NCBI RefSeq assembly: GCF_014784055.1
Contig: NZ_CP061813.1
Location: 1,141,501 to 1,205,500, forward strand
Length of the DNA stretch: 64,000 bases
From: Polaribacter haliotis
GTDB taxonomy: Bacteria; Bacteroidota; Bacteroidia; Flavobacteriales; Flavobacteriaceae
Reading direction: 5' to 3'
Part shown: positions 55,065 to 62,903 of the stretch, in pieces
How the letters are laid out: the number at the start of each line of letters is the position of its first letter
Numbering within the stretch: position 1 is the stretch's first letter
The notes under the pieces: model-generated
The model's input: only the letters and a program-made list of their open reading frames with translations
What the model was told of the DNA's origin: nothing
Databases searched by the model: none
Made by a program: the position numbers and the translations under genes

Positions 55065-55094
55065 TTGCTTATCTATAAAATTCAATTATATTTG
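55065..55094 (+). promoter_or_regulatory. Promoter of the tRNA-Met gene (TTG-N19-TATATTTG)
   Basis: TTG at 55065-55067 is followed after 19 bases by TATATTTG at 55087-55094, which ends 16 bases before the tRNA. Confidence 0.75.
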
Positions 55095-55110
55095 CACCCT
55101 CAATAAATTA

Positions 55111-55184
55111 GGCGAGGTAGCTCAGTTGGTTAGAGCGCAGGATTCATAACCCTGAGGTCACGGGTTCAAATCCCGTTCTCGCTA
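55111..55184 (+). tRNA. tRNA-Met (anticodon CAT)
   Basis: A 74-base cloverleaf can be drawn. The acceptor arm GGCGAGG pairs with TCTCGCT (two G-T pairs), the D arm has GCTC and GAGC, the anticodon loop is TTCATAA with CAT at 55145-55147, and the T arm is ACGGG-TTCAAAT-CCCGT. The discriminator base is A and CCA is not encoded. There is a possible A-C mismatch next to the anticodon loop (A31-C39). It lacks the C1-A72 mismatch of initiator tRNA, so elongator Met is likely; a CAT anticodon that is modified to read isoleucine (ATA) is the main alternative. Confidence 0.95.
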
Positions 55185-55196
55185 CAGATTTTAAAT

Positions 55197-55227
55197 AAAA
55201 AATGCACTTTAAAAAGTGCATTTTTTT
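55197..55227. terminator. Terminator shared by the tRNA and the SGNH operon
   Basis: AAAAATGCACTTT pairs with AAGTGCATTTTT, with A and T runs on both sides. It can end the tRNA transcript and the convergent minus-strand operon ending at 55254. Confidence 0.85.
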
Positions 55228-55253
55228 GTCTTAAGTTATTTTTAAAAGTAAAT

Positions 55254-56582
55254 TCACTTCTCATCTCCATTCACAAAAAAATACCGAATTCGACAGGCGT
55301 TTCCTTTACTAGATGGATTTTTTTCTGTTAAAACTTTTATTTTTAAAGTATGGTTTCCTTCATCTAAACCAGCTACCAATGTTTTATACCAAGGTAAGTG
55401 TAATCCAGCACTCCATTTTGTAAATAGGTCTTGTTTTATCCAAGGACCTCCATCAACTTTCCATCCAATTATTCCTGCATCTGGCCCTGCTGCAATTGCA
55501 ATTCCTACTGCATCTCCTTTAAATTTGAACTTCAGTATTTTTCCAAAACCATCATTTACCAACATTGGTACATTTGTATAATTTTCTCTAGTTCCTTTTC
55601 CGTCAGAAGGTTTCCAATTCTCTATATATTTCCAACCTTTTTGTTTCCTATATTTTTTTGTTGAAAATAAGTTTCCACTATTATAATTACCTTTTATTAA
55701 AATGTTTGGTAATTTATATGAAGTTATTTTTTCATGAACATTAATATTTTTTTGCCAAGCGTTTTCTAGAAATTGCTTAATAGAATTATAGTAAATTCCT
55801 TGTCCAAATGGTGATGGATGTAAATTTATAAAATCTTCTTTCCAAGTGAATTCTTCATTATCGATTCTTTCAGTTACTTCTTTTGCTAAATTGATTGAAG
55901 GAATGTTATAATGAATTGCTATTTTTTCATGATTTTGTATTACTATGGGTGTTTTTCCATTTCTGTAAACTTCCATTTTTCTAGGGTTTACAAAATGCAT
56001 CAATAAAATATCTACAGCAGGATTATCTTCTCGAACATGTCTTACAATGCCTTCCATGGCTCTTATTTGTTCTGCTGAAGTTCGTCCATTTAACTCGTCG
56101 TTAACTGCAGCTTCTTCGAATAATAAATCTATGTAGCCTTTATTTAAAACATCTCGATTTAATCGAAATGCTGCAGGAGTACTTCCCATTGAACTGATAC
56201 CAGCTGCGATAAATTCGAATTTGGTATCTGGAAAACGTTGTGTAAGATAATTACAGATAGAATCTCGCCAACCTCCATTATACGTTATTGAGCCTCCTAC
56301 AAAAGCGACACGTCCTTTTTTTTGTTGTTTAAATTTGATAAACGAATTTCGAATGCCTCCACGTAAATTATGGTAATTAGAGGCTTTTAACTTTAATTGA
56401 GAAATATTATTTTCGTCTTTTACAACAACTTCGACTTCTTTTTGTGCCAATATTGTAAAAACACACATAGAAAAAATGAGTGCTAATAATATTTTATTAT
56501 TAATGATTTTTTTAAATTTTATCACTTCAATTTTACTTTTCGTTAAATTAATTATAATATTTATTGAAGAAAAAACACTCAT
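55254..56582 (-). CDS. Secreted SGNH/GDSL hydrolase
   Basis: The 442 residues have a long N-terminus with a hydrophobic segment at about 28-47 (I-L-L-A-L-I-F-S-M-C-V-F-T-I-L-A-Q), a signal peptide or anchor. The SGNH motifs are F-V-G-G-S-I-T-Y-N-G-G-W (nucleophile Ser block I), E-A-A-V-N-D-E-L-N-G (block III) and L-H-P-S-P-F-G-Q (block V). A C-terminal beta domain of about 150 residues follows, perhaps carbohydrate-binding. Such enzymes often remove acetyl groups from polysaccharides. It is the last gene of the minus-strand unit, 7 bases after the fuconate dehydratase stop. Confidence 0.87.
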   Translation of the reverse strand: MSVFSSINIIINLTKSKIEVIKFKKIINNKILLALIFSMCVFTILAQKEVEVVVKDENNISQLKLKASNYHNLRGGIRNSFIKFKQQKKGRVAFVGGSITYNGGWRDSICNYLTQRFPDTKFEFIAAGISSMGSTPAAFRLNRDVLNKGYIDLLFEEAAVNDELNGRTSAEQIRAMEGIVRHVREDNPAVDILLMHFVNPRKMEVYRNGKTPIVIQNHEKIAIHYNIPSINLAKEVTERIDNEEFTWKEDFINLHPSPFGQGIYYNSIKQFLENAWQKNINVHEKITSYKLPNILIKGNYNSGNLFSTKKYRKQKGWKYIENWKPSDGKGTRENYTNVPMLVNDGFGKILKFKFKGDAVGIAIAAGPDAGIIGWKVDGGPWIKQDLFTKWSAGLHLPWYKTLVAGLDEGNHTLKIKVLTEKNPSSKGNACRIRYFFVNGDEK

Positions 56583-56589
56583 AAAACAA

Positions 56590-57831
56590 TTAATATTTTA
56601 GTAAATCTGCACTCATTCCTGGTTCTTGAGGTACTTGATAATAACCACCTTTTATATTTACAGGGTTTTTAAAATACTGTTGTAAATGTGGTATATGCTC
56701 TAAAAAAATTGCTTCATGATCCATTGAAATATGGTTGAATAATACTAAATGTTGATGAATTTGACCCATATCTCCAACATGAGGAACTACTGGAACACCA
56801 AATTTCTTAGACATTAAACTAATGGTAATAAATTCCGAAATACCTCCAACTCTTACAGCATCAACTTGATTAAAGCTCATACAGCCAGATTGTAAAAAGT
56901 TTTTGAATATGATTTTATTTGGTACATGCTCTCCGAGTGCTAACTTTATCGGTGCTAATTTATTTGCCAATTTTACGTGTGCTTCCACATCATCTGGATG
57001 TGTAGGTTCTTCAATCCAGTAAGGATTTATTTCTTTTAACTGAGTACAAATCTCTATAGCTTTGGGTAAATTCCATTGTTGGTTGGCATCTAACATAATT
57101 GTTGCTTTATCTCCAGCAACTTCTCTAACCAAATGTGCTCTTCTAATATCTCTTTTTATATCTGCAGAACCCACTTTTAGTTTCATTGCTGTAAAACCAG
57201 CATCCATAGCTTTTCTGATATTTTCTTTTACTTTATCATCACTATAACTAAACCAACCTATTGAAGTATCGTAACCTTTATAACCAGTTTTAAGAATTTG
57301 TTCTCTGTTTTTTTTTGTTTCTGATGCTTTATTTAGAATTTCTAAAGCTTCTTCTCTTGTTAAAACATCTTCTAAATAAGAGAGATCTAATGTATTTACA
57401 ATGTCTTTAGGAGGTAAATCTATTAATAATTTCCATAATGGTAAACCCTTAGATTTTGCCCAAAGATCGTAACATGCATTGGTTACTGAAGCCAATGCTA
57501 AATGCACCACTCCTTTGTGAGGACCTAACCATCTAAAATTAGGATCGTCTGACATTGCTTTGTAAGTTTTTCCGAAATTAGCCATTAGCTCGTTAATTTC
57601 TTTACCCTCAACATGCCTTACCAAATAATCAATCGCTTGACAAACCAAATTATTTCCCACACCTAAAGTAAATGAGAGTCCAATTCCTTCTATATTTCTA
57701 TCGGTTTGTAATTTACAAACTGCATATGCATAAATTGGTGTGGTATGAATGGCATCTGAACCTGCACCATCTTTCAGTTTAAATTGACTGTCTGAAGAAT
57801 ATGCTTTTGTAATTGTTACTGTTTGATTCAT
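56590..57831 (-). CDS. L-fuconate dehydratase (enolase superfamily)
   Basis: The family converts L-fuconate to 2-keto-3-deoxy-L-fuconate in the cytoplasm, the third step of the non-phosphorylating L-fucose pathway. The 413 residues match it along the whole length: D-G-A-G-S-D-A-I-H at the start, R-W-L-G-P-H-K-G-V-V-H near residue 95, T-S-I-G-W-F-S-Y-S-D, the acid/base Lys in M-K-L-K-V-G, metal ligands in M-L-D-A-N-Q-Q-W, W-I-E-E-P-T and L-A-L-G-E-H, and a final P-H-V-G-D-M-G. It sits between the Gfo/Idh gene (29 bases) and the SGNH gene. Other acid-sugar dehydratases are possible, but the fuconate signature is clear. Confidence 0.88.
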   Translation of the reverse strand: MNQTVTITKAYSSDSQFKLKDGAGSDAIHTTPIYAYAVCKLQTDRNIEGIGLSFTLGVGNNLVCQAIDYLVRHVEGKEINELMANFGKTYKAMSDDPNFRWLGPHKGVVHLALASVTNACYDLWAKSKGLPLWKLLIDLPPKDIVNTLDLSYLEDVLTREEALEILNKASETKKNREQILKTGYKGYDTSIGWFSYSDDKVKENIRKAMDAGFTAMKLKVGSADIKRDIRRAHLVREVAGDKATIMLDANQQWNLPKAIEICTQLKEINPYWIEEPTHPDDVEAHVKLANKLAPIKLALGEHVPNKIIFKNFLQSGCMSFNQVDAVRVGGISEFITISLMSKKFGVPVVPHVGDMGQIHQHLVLFNHISMDHEAIFLEHIPHLQQYFKNPVNIKGGYYQVPQEPGMSADLLKY

Positions 57832-57860
57832 TATTTTGAATTTTTTCTATTTTTTTTTAG

Positions 57861-58931
57861 TTAATCTTTAAATAAAACTCCTCCTTTTTCACTTGATTGA
57901 TATGCTTTTTCTACTAGTTTCATTGTATCAAAAGCGTCTTCTGTACTGTGTAGAAGTGGAATATTTTTATCTAATACATGATTTTGAAGTCCAGCCATTG
58001 TACCTATAAATGCTTCTGGAAACCAACCACCATTTATTTTAATTTCTTTCCAGTCTTTACTTTCATTATCTAATAATTGATACTCAAATTTTGCTGGCAC
58101 ACCTTTTGGATAATCCATAGACAAACCAATTCTTATTAATATTACACCATTTGTACCTTCTATTTTAAAATAAGATTGTTGCTTTTCTAAACCGAAATCG
58201 TGTCCGTGATTTGTAGTAATTCTCGCTTGTGTAAACTCATTATAATCTAAAATTATTGTGGATCGAGTAGATGCTAAATCCCTCATTTTTGGGTGCTTAA
58301 TTGTACTTGCATATATTTTCTTAGGATTTCCTAAAAAACTTCGAATTAAATCTAAATAATGCACACTATGATATAATATCTCTACTCTTGGTAGTTCGAA
58401 CAAAAAAACCCACAAATGCCAAGGTGTGTAGACACAAACTTTAAGCTCCATATCATATATTTCGCCAATTAAACCTTTGTCAATCATCTCTCTTGCTGCG
58501 ATTATGTAAGGTGCATATCGCAATTGAAAATTTACTGCAGATATAAGCTTTTTTCTATTACAAATCTCTAAGATTTGCTTGGCATCTTCCAAGTTTTCGC
58601 CCATAGGTTTTTGCATTAAAACTGCTGCACCATCAGGAAGTTGTTCTAATATTTTTACGTGAAGATTTGCAGGCAATGCCAAATCGAAAACTGCTTTATA
58701 CTTTATAGCATCTATTATTAAATCTTCTAAAGTTTCATGAACTTTTTCTATAATATCGAACTCGTCTTTTAAGGCTTTTGCTTTAGATTTTACTTTATCA
58801 TAAATACCAATAACCTTAAAATTTGCTAAAGTATATGCAGGCAAATGTGCATCTTTAACAATACCTCCAGCTCCAATAATAACAATTGGAAGTGGATTTT
58901 TAGGTAGTTTTGGTTGTTGATTTAACTCCAT
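57861..58931 (-). CDS. Gfo/Idh/MocA family oxidoreductase
   Basis: The 356 residues have an N-terminal NAD(P)-binding Rossmann motif I-V-I-I-G-A-G-G-I-V-K-D-A-H and the family's M-Q-K-P-M-G-E catalytic-lysine segment, followed by the alpha/beta C-terminal domain with Y-H-S-V-H-Y-L-D-L-I-R-S. Substrates are sugars or sugar acids. Its place beside the symporter and the fuconate dehydratase suggests that it oxidises fucose or a related sugar, replacing a classical fucose dehydrogenase; this is inference. Gap to the symporter gene is 34 bases. Confidence 0.9.
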   Translation of the reverse strand: MELNQQPKLPKNPLPIVIIGAGGIVKDAHLPAYTLANFKVIGIYDKVKSKAKALKDEFDIIEKVHETLEDLIIDAIKYKAVFDLALPANLHVKILEQLPDGAAVLMQKPMGENLEDAKQILEICNRKKLISAVNFQLRYAPYIIAAREMIDKGLIGEIYDMELKVCVYTPWHLWVFLFELPRVEILYHSVHYLDLIRSFLGNPKKIYASTIKHPKMRDLASTRSTIILDYNEFTQARITTNHGHDFGLEKQQSYFKIEGTNGVILIRIGLSMDYPKGVPAKFEYQLLDNESKDWKEIKINGGWFPEAFIGTMAGLQNHVLDKNIPLLHSTEDAFDTMKLVEKAYQSSEKGGVLFKD

Positions 58932-58965
58932 TACTTTAGATTTTTTTATTTTTCATTATAAGTTA

Positions 58966-60564
58966 TTAATAAAAAATAACATAAATAACGATCATAATTC
59001 CAACGAGTAAAAAAGTTAGATTATTAACTATCTTTGATGGTGCTTTTACTTTTAAGTAGAAAGAATCTGGAATGTTTTGTTCAGACTTATCAAAATAAGA
59101 AATCGTTAAATAAATTAATGTTGAAATTATAAAATAAATATACGTTTGTCTTAGCCAGTTAATTCCTAAACCATTTGCACTTGAGATATAATTTTGAATG
59201 CCATGTATTGTTCCGTATTTTTCAATTAAAAATACAATTCCAGCAAATAAACTTCCTAATAGAAGTGTCCAAAAAGATGCGTTTGCAGTTCCTTTTTTGG
59301 TTAAAATTCCCCATAAGAAAACAACAACAATAGAAGGTGCAAAGATGCTAAACATTTGATTTATCAATTCGAAAATACCACCCAAATCCCCCAAAAAAGG
59401 AGACCATATAACTGCTAAAATTAATACGGATATTCCTGTTATTCGACCAATTTTAATTTTAGTTTTATCTGATAATCCTGGTTTTAATTTATCAAAAACA
59501 TCGTAAACAATTAAGGTAGAACAACTGTTTAAAGCGGCTGCAACACTACTCATAACTGCCGCTAATAAAGCTGCAATCATTAATCCTTTTAAACCAATTG
59601 GCATTAATTTCATAATCATTATTGGTAATACACTTTTTGTGTTTTCTCCAATATCGTCCTTAAAAAGTGCAAAAGCTAAAATACCAGGAACTACCATAAT
59701 GAATACTGGAAGAATTTTTAGAAAACCTGCAAATATTGCTCCTAATTTTGCTTGTTTTTCCGACTTTGCTCCCAATACTCTTTGTACAATTGTTTGGTCT
59801 GTACACCAATACCAAATACCCAAAATTAAATGTCCAAAAAGCATGTCTAAGAATGTAAATCCTTTTTTAATTTCATCGAAACTTACTGCTTTTAAACGGT
59901 CTGGATCTACTGCTTCTTTTAACGCTTCATAAGAATGAACTCCAACTTCTGGAAGTTTAATTATTGCTAATAATGTTATGATTAGTGAGCCTAAAATTAA
60001 AATAACGGTTTGTACAGATTCTGTAATTACAACCGAAGTTAAACCTCCAATAACTGTATAAATCCCTGTTGCTATTGCAATTATTACGATAGAAACTAAA
60101 ATATTTATTCCAAATATTTCTTCGAAAACCACGGCTCCTGCATAAAAACTTACACCAATATGCATAAATAGTGCAGCCATAATACTAAAAATGGCTAAGA
60201 CCACTCTAGAACGACTGTCGTATCTTTTTTCGAGAAATTCTGGTAATGTGGTTATCTTGGTTCGTAAATAAAATGGAATAAATATAAATGCTAAAATAAT
60301 AAGTTCGAAAGCAGAAAACCACTCGAAATTACCCCAAACAATACCATCTTTAAAACCAGATTCGGATAAACCAACTAAATGAACCGTAGAAATATTAGAC
60401 GCAAATAATGAGGCTCCAATAACTCCCCAAGTAAGAGATTTACCAGCTAAAAAATAACCTTTACTTGTTTTATTTTTCTTTCGAGAAAACCATAAACCAA
60501 TAAAAACAATACCTAAAATATATACTGTAATTACTAAGATGTCTATTATAGAAATATTATTCAT
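58966..60564 (-). CDS. Sodium/solute symporter (SSS/SGLT family)
   Basis: The 532 residues form a multi-helix inner-membrane protein with about 13-14 TM segments, starting D-I-L-V-I-T-V-Y-I-L-G-I-V-F-I-G-L-W-F-S-R. SSS marks include G-A-S-L-F-A-S-N-I-S-T-V-H-L-V-G, T-V-I-G-G-L-T-S-V-V-I-T-E-S-V-Q, W-Y-W-C-T-D-Q-T-I-V-Q-R and A-A-V-M-S-S-V-A-A-A-L-N-S. It should import a sugar with sodium. It follows the TetR gene by three bases, so it is likely under its control. Fucose or a uronate is a likely cargo by context. Confidence 0.93.
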   Translation of the reverse strand: MNNISIIDILVITVYILGIVFIGLWFSRKKNKTSKGYFLAGKSLTWGVIGASLFASNISTVHLVGLSESGFKDGIVWGNFEWFSAFELIILAFIFIPFYLRTKITTLPEFLEKRYDSRSRVVLAIFSIMAALFMHIGVSFYAGAVVFEEIFGINILVSIVIIAIATGIYTVIGGLTSVVITESVQTVILILGSLIITLLAIIKLPEVGVHSYEALKEAVDPDRLKAVSFDEIKKGFTFLDMLFGHLILGIWYWCTDQTIVQRVLGAKSEKQAKLGAIFAGFLKILPVFIMVVPGILAFALFKDDIGENTKSVLPIMIMKLMPIGLKGLMIAALLAAVMSSVAAALNSCSTLIVYDVFDKLKPGLSDKTKIKIGRITGISVLILAVIWSPFLGDLGGIFELINQMFSIFAPSIVVVFLWGILTKKGTANASFWTLLLGSLFAGIVFLIEKYGTIHGIQNYISSANGLGINWLRQTYIYFIISTLIYLTISYFDKSEQNIPDSFYLKVKAPSKIVNNLTFLLVGIMIVIYVIFY

Positions 60565-60567
60565 ATT

Positions 60568-61176
60568 TTATTTTTTTGAAAAATTTTTATAGGCAATTAA
60601 TCCTTTTTCAGTCATATGAGGTAATAACAGTTCCCAGATGTAAAATGTCATATTTTCACTTTCGCTTACTGTATAATTGGATAAAATTTCTTGTTGAGAT
60701 CTCCAAAATGTAATTAAGATTCTCATGGTATGTTGCAATCGCATATACATACCTTCGTTTTTTTCTGGTTTAAAGTAATCATATTCTTTAAATAATTTAA
60801 TAAAATAAGTTACTTGCTCTTTACGTACTAAAAGTGTTTTTTTAAGCAAGGCATCCACTTCTTTAAAGTTTCTGGAAATTTCTAATAAATCTAAATTGAA
60901 GAAAGAATATTTATTATGCGACTCCTCTAAGGCATTTAAAAGTTCGTTAAAATGTAAAAAAGGATCGCTGTTGTCTATTTGGTAAATACCAGAAACATCT
61001 TTAACCATTTGTTCGTAAATAGCAATTAAGAGTGCTTCTTTGTTCTTAAAGTGGTAGTCTAAATTACCAACACTAATATTTATAGCTTTTGCAATATCTC
61101 TGTGGGTTACATTTTTAATCCCATGAATATTGAAGGACTTTATCGCCTGATTAATTATTTTTTGTTTTGTTTTCAA
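60568..61176 (-). CDS. TetR/AcrR family transcriptional regulator
   Basis: The frame is open from a TTG at 61206, but that start overlaps the TATATTTG promoter element. The TTG at 61176 gives M-K-T-K-Q-K-I-I-N-Q-A-I, the right start for the family, for 202 residues. The HTH reads H-R-D-I-A-K-A-I-N-I-S-V-G-N-L-D-Y-H-F-K-N-K-E-A (in parts: recognition helix V-G-N-L-D-Y-H-F). The rest is a helical ligand domain. It leads the symporter/oxidoreductase/dehydratase/SGNH unit. A perfect inverted repeat just upstream is a likely autoregulatory operator. Its inducer could be a sugar acid of the pathway. Confidence 0.9.
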   Translation of the reverse strand: MKTKQKIINQAIKSFNIHGIKNVTHRDIAKAINISVGNLDYHFKNKEALLIAIYEQMVKDVSGIYQIDNSDPFLHFNELLNALEESHNKYSFFNLDLLEISRNFKEVDALLKKTLLVRKEQVTYFIKLFKEYDYFKPEKNEGMYMRLQHTMRILITFWRSQQEILSNYTVSESENMTFYIWELLLPHMTEKGLIAYKNFSKK

Positions 61177-61195
61177 AAATCTAAAGTTTGAAAAA

Positions 61196-61203
61196 CAAAT
61201 ATA
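61196..61203 (-). promoter_or_regulatory. -7 element for the TetR-symporter operon
   Basis: Read on the minus strand this is TATATTTG, a full TAnnTTTG match, 20 bases before the TTG start at 61176. It abuts the inverted repeat, so regulator binding there would block the promoter. Confidence 0.65.
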
Positions 61204-61233
61204 CAAAATTAGGTCTAATGACCTAATTTTGTA
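61202..61233. promoter_or_regulatory. Perfect 14+14 bp inverted repeat, likely TetR operator
   Basis: TACAAAATTAGGTC at 61202-61215 and its exact reverse complement GACCTAATTTTGTA at 61220-61233 flank a TAAT spacer. It lies between the SDR stop (61246) and the TetR start, overlapping the promoter. Size and symmetry fit a TetR dimer or pair of dimers. It is not followed by a T-run, and GC content is low, so a terminator for the SDR gene is less likely though not excluded. Confidence 0.75.
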
Positions 61234-61245
61234 TTAAATATAGTT

Positions 61246-62058
61246 TTAAACGCCACTAAAAGCACTAAATCCTCCATCAATTGGAATGACAACTCCTGTT
61301 ACAAATTTAGAAGCATCTGAACATAAAAAATGAATCGCCCCATTTAATTCCTCGGCTTCACCAAAACGTTTCATTGGTGTATTATTTATAATTGTATTTC
61401 CTCTATCTGTGTAAGATCCATCTGGTTTCAATAATAAATCTTTATTTTGTTTTCCAATAAAAAATCCTGGAGCAATTGCATTTACACGTAAACCATCACC
61501 GAATTTTAAAGCCAATTCTACAGACAGCCATTTTGTGTAATTATCTATCGCAGCTTTTGATGCGGAATATCCAACAACCCTCGTAATTGCACTTTGAGCC
61601 GCCATTGATGAAATATTAATAATAATTCCTTTCTTATTTTTCACCATTTCCTTTCCAAAAACTAAAGAAGGCTGAATGCTACCAAACAAATTCAGGTCAA
61701 CTACTTTTTTGAAATCGTCCATTTTCAAATCAAAAACGGTTTGATCTTCTCTAATCGTTGCGCCAGGCATATTACCACCAGCAACATTAAGTAGCACATC
61801 TATTTTACCAAATTTATCTACAATTTTTTTAGAAACTTCCTCTAAACTTTCTTCGTCTAAAACACTACATGTATAACCAGCTACAGTAGCTCCTATTTTT
61901 TTCAACTCTACTAAACCATTGTCTACAGTACTTTTGTTGTGACCTAAAATAACTACAATCGCTTTATTTTGAAGTAAATGTTTTGCCATTGAAAGCCCTA
62001 AAACACCACCTCCACCAGTAATAATTATTACTTTATCTTTTATATTGAATAAATTCAT
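61246..62058 (-). CDS. SDR family oxidoreductase, UxuB-like (D-mannonate oxidoreductase type)
   Basis: The 270 residues show the SDR cofactor motif T-G-G-G-G-V-L-G, N-V-A-G-G-N, S-S-M-A-A-Q and the catalytic Y-S-A-S-K. The stretches F-V-T-G-V-V-I-P-I-D-G-G-F-S-A-F-S-G-V and V-N-A-I-A-P-G-F-F-I-G-K-Q-N are typical of the SDR group usually labelled D-mannonate oxidoreductase in Bacteroidota. In this operon it could act on fructuronate/mannonate or on 2-keto-3-deoxy-L-fuconate, the next step after the dehydratase. It is co-transcribed with the esterase (26 bases) and GH97 genes upstream. Confidence 0.9.
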   Translation of the reverse strand: MNLFNIKDKVIIITGGGGVLGLSMAKHLLQNKAIVVILGHNKSTVDNGLVELKKIGATVAGYTCSVLDEESLEEVSKKIVDKFGKIDVLLNVAGGNMPGATIREDQTVFDLKMDDFKKVVDLNLFGSIQPSLVFGKEMVKNKKGIIINISSMAAQSAITRVVGYSASKAAIDNYTKWLSVELALKFGDGLRVNAIAPGFFIGKQNKDLLLKPDGSYTDRGNTIINNTPMKRFGEAEELNGAIHFLCSDASKFVTGVVIPIDGGFSAFSGV

Positions 62059-62084
62059 ATTTTCTATTTTTAATCTTTAAACTA

Positions 62085-62891
62085 TTAACCTTTAAAAAAA
62101 TCACTCATAAATAAAATTTGATATTTAAGAGAATTTCTCCAATAATTAGGGCTGTGACCTCCAGGACGTTCTATATAATCGTGTGGAATATTACGCTCTA
62201 ATAATTTTTTATGCATTCTCTTATTGGCATCGTAAAAGAAATCTGAAGTACCACAATCGAAAATTAATTTTAAATGGCTTCCTTTTAAAAGATGAATCAT
62301 ATTTATGACTGTGTTGTTTTCCCAAACTTCTTTGTTTGTTGCATAATCGCCCAAACGTTTGCTCAAATCCCAATTTTTCGGAAAGGGTCTAATATCAAGT
62401 CCACCACTCATACTACCTGCTGCCCCAAAAACATCTTGATTTCTAAAGGATAAATAAAAAGCTCCATGACCACCCATGCTTAAACCCAAAACTGCTCTTC
62501 CTTTTCGGTCTTTTATTGTATTGTAATTAGCATCGATATAATTTACCAATTCCTTAGTTACATAGGTTTCGTATTGCACGTTTTTGTCAATAGGACTATC
62601 GAAATACCAGCTTGTAATTGCATCCGGACAAACAATAATCATATGATGTTCGTTCGCATATTTTTGAAGGTTTGGAAACCTCTTTACCCAAATTGAAAAA
62701 TAACCTCCAGCTCCATGCAACATATAGAGCACTGGTAATTTTGCGTTTTGTTTTTGATATCCTTTAGGAAGAATAATTAAGTTTGAAATCTCTTTATTCA
62801 TCACCTTACTTTTAACAGTAAGCGTATCTATTTCTGCTTTTGCAGTAAAAATATTTACTAAAAGAAATAAAAATGTAAATGCTACTTTCAT
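62085..62891 (-). CDS. Secreted esterase, CE1-like alpha/beta hydrolase
   Basis: The 268 residues have a signal peptide (F-T-F-L-F-L-L-V-N-I-F-T-A-K-A). The fold shows L-Y-M-L-H-G-A-G-G-Y, the nucleophile elbow G-L-S-M-G-G-H-G, D-C-G-T-S-D-F as the Asp region and the His in P-G-G-H-S-P-N-Y-W. This is the putative-esterase (esterase D / feruloyl-esterase CE1-like) family, which removes acyl or aryl esters from carbohydrates. It lies 12 bases after the GH97 gene, so the pair probably de-esterifies and cuts the same glycan. Confidence 0.9.
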   Translation of the reverse strand: MKVAFTFLFLLVNIFTAKAEIDTLTVKSKVMNKEISNLIILPKGYQKQNAKLPVLYMLHGAGGYFSIWVKRFPNLQKYANEHHMIIVCPDAITSWYFDSPIDKNVQYETYVTKELVNYIDANYNTIKDRKGRAVLGLSMGGHGAFYLSFRNQDVFGAAGSMSGGLDIRPFPKNWDLSKRLGDYATNKEVWENNTVINMIHLLKGSHLKLIFDCGTSDFFYDANKRMHKKLLERNIPHDYIERPGGHSPNYWRNSLKYQILFMSDFFKG

Positions 62892-62903
62892 TAGTTGTTT
62901 TTC

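Noticed and set aside
61202..61233. Inverted repeat read as a terminator for the SDR gene
   Set aside because: The repeat is 12 bases beyond the SDR stop, but no T-run follows on the minus strand, while a promoter and a TetR gene do; an operator is the better reading.
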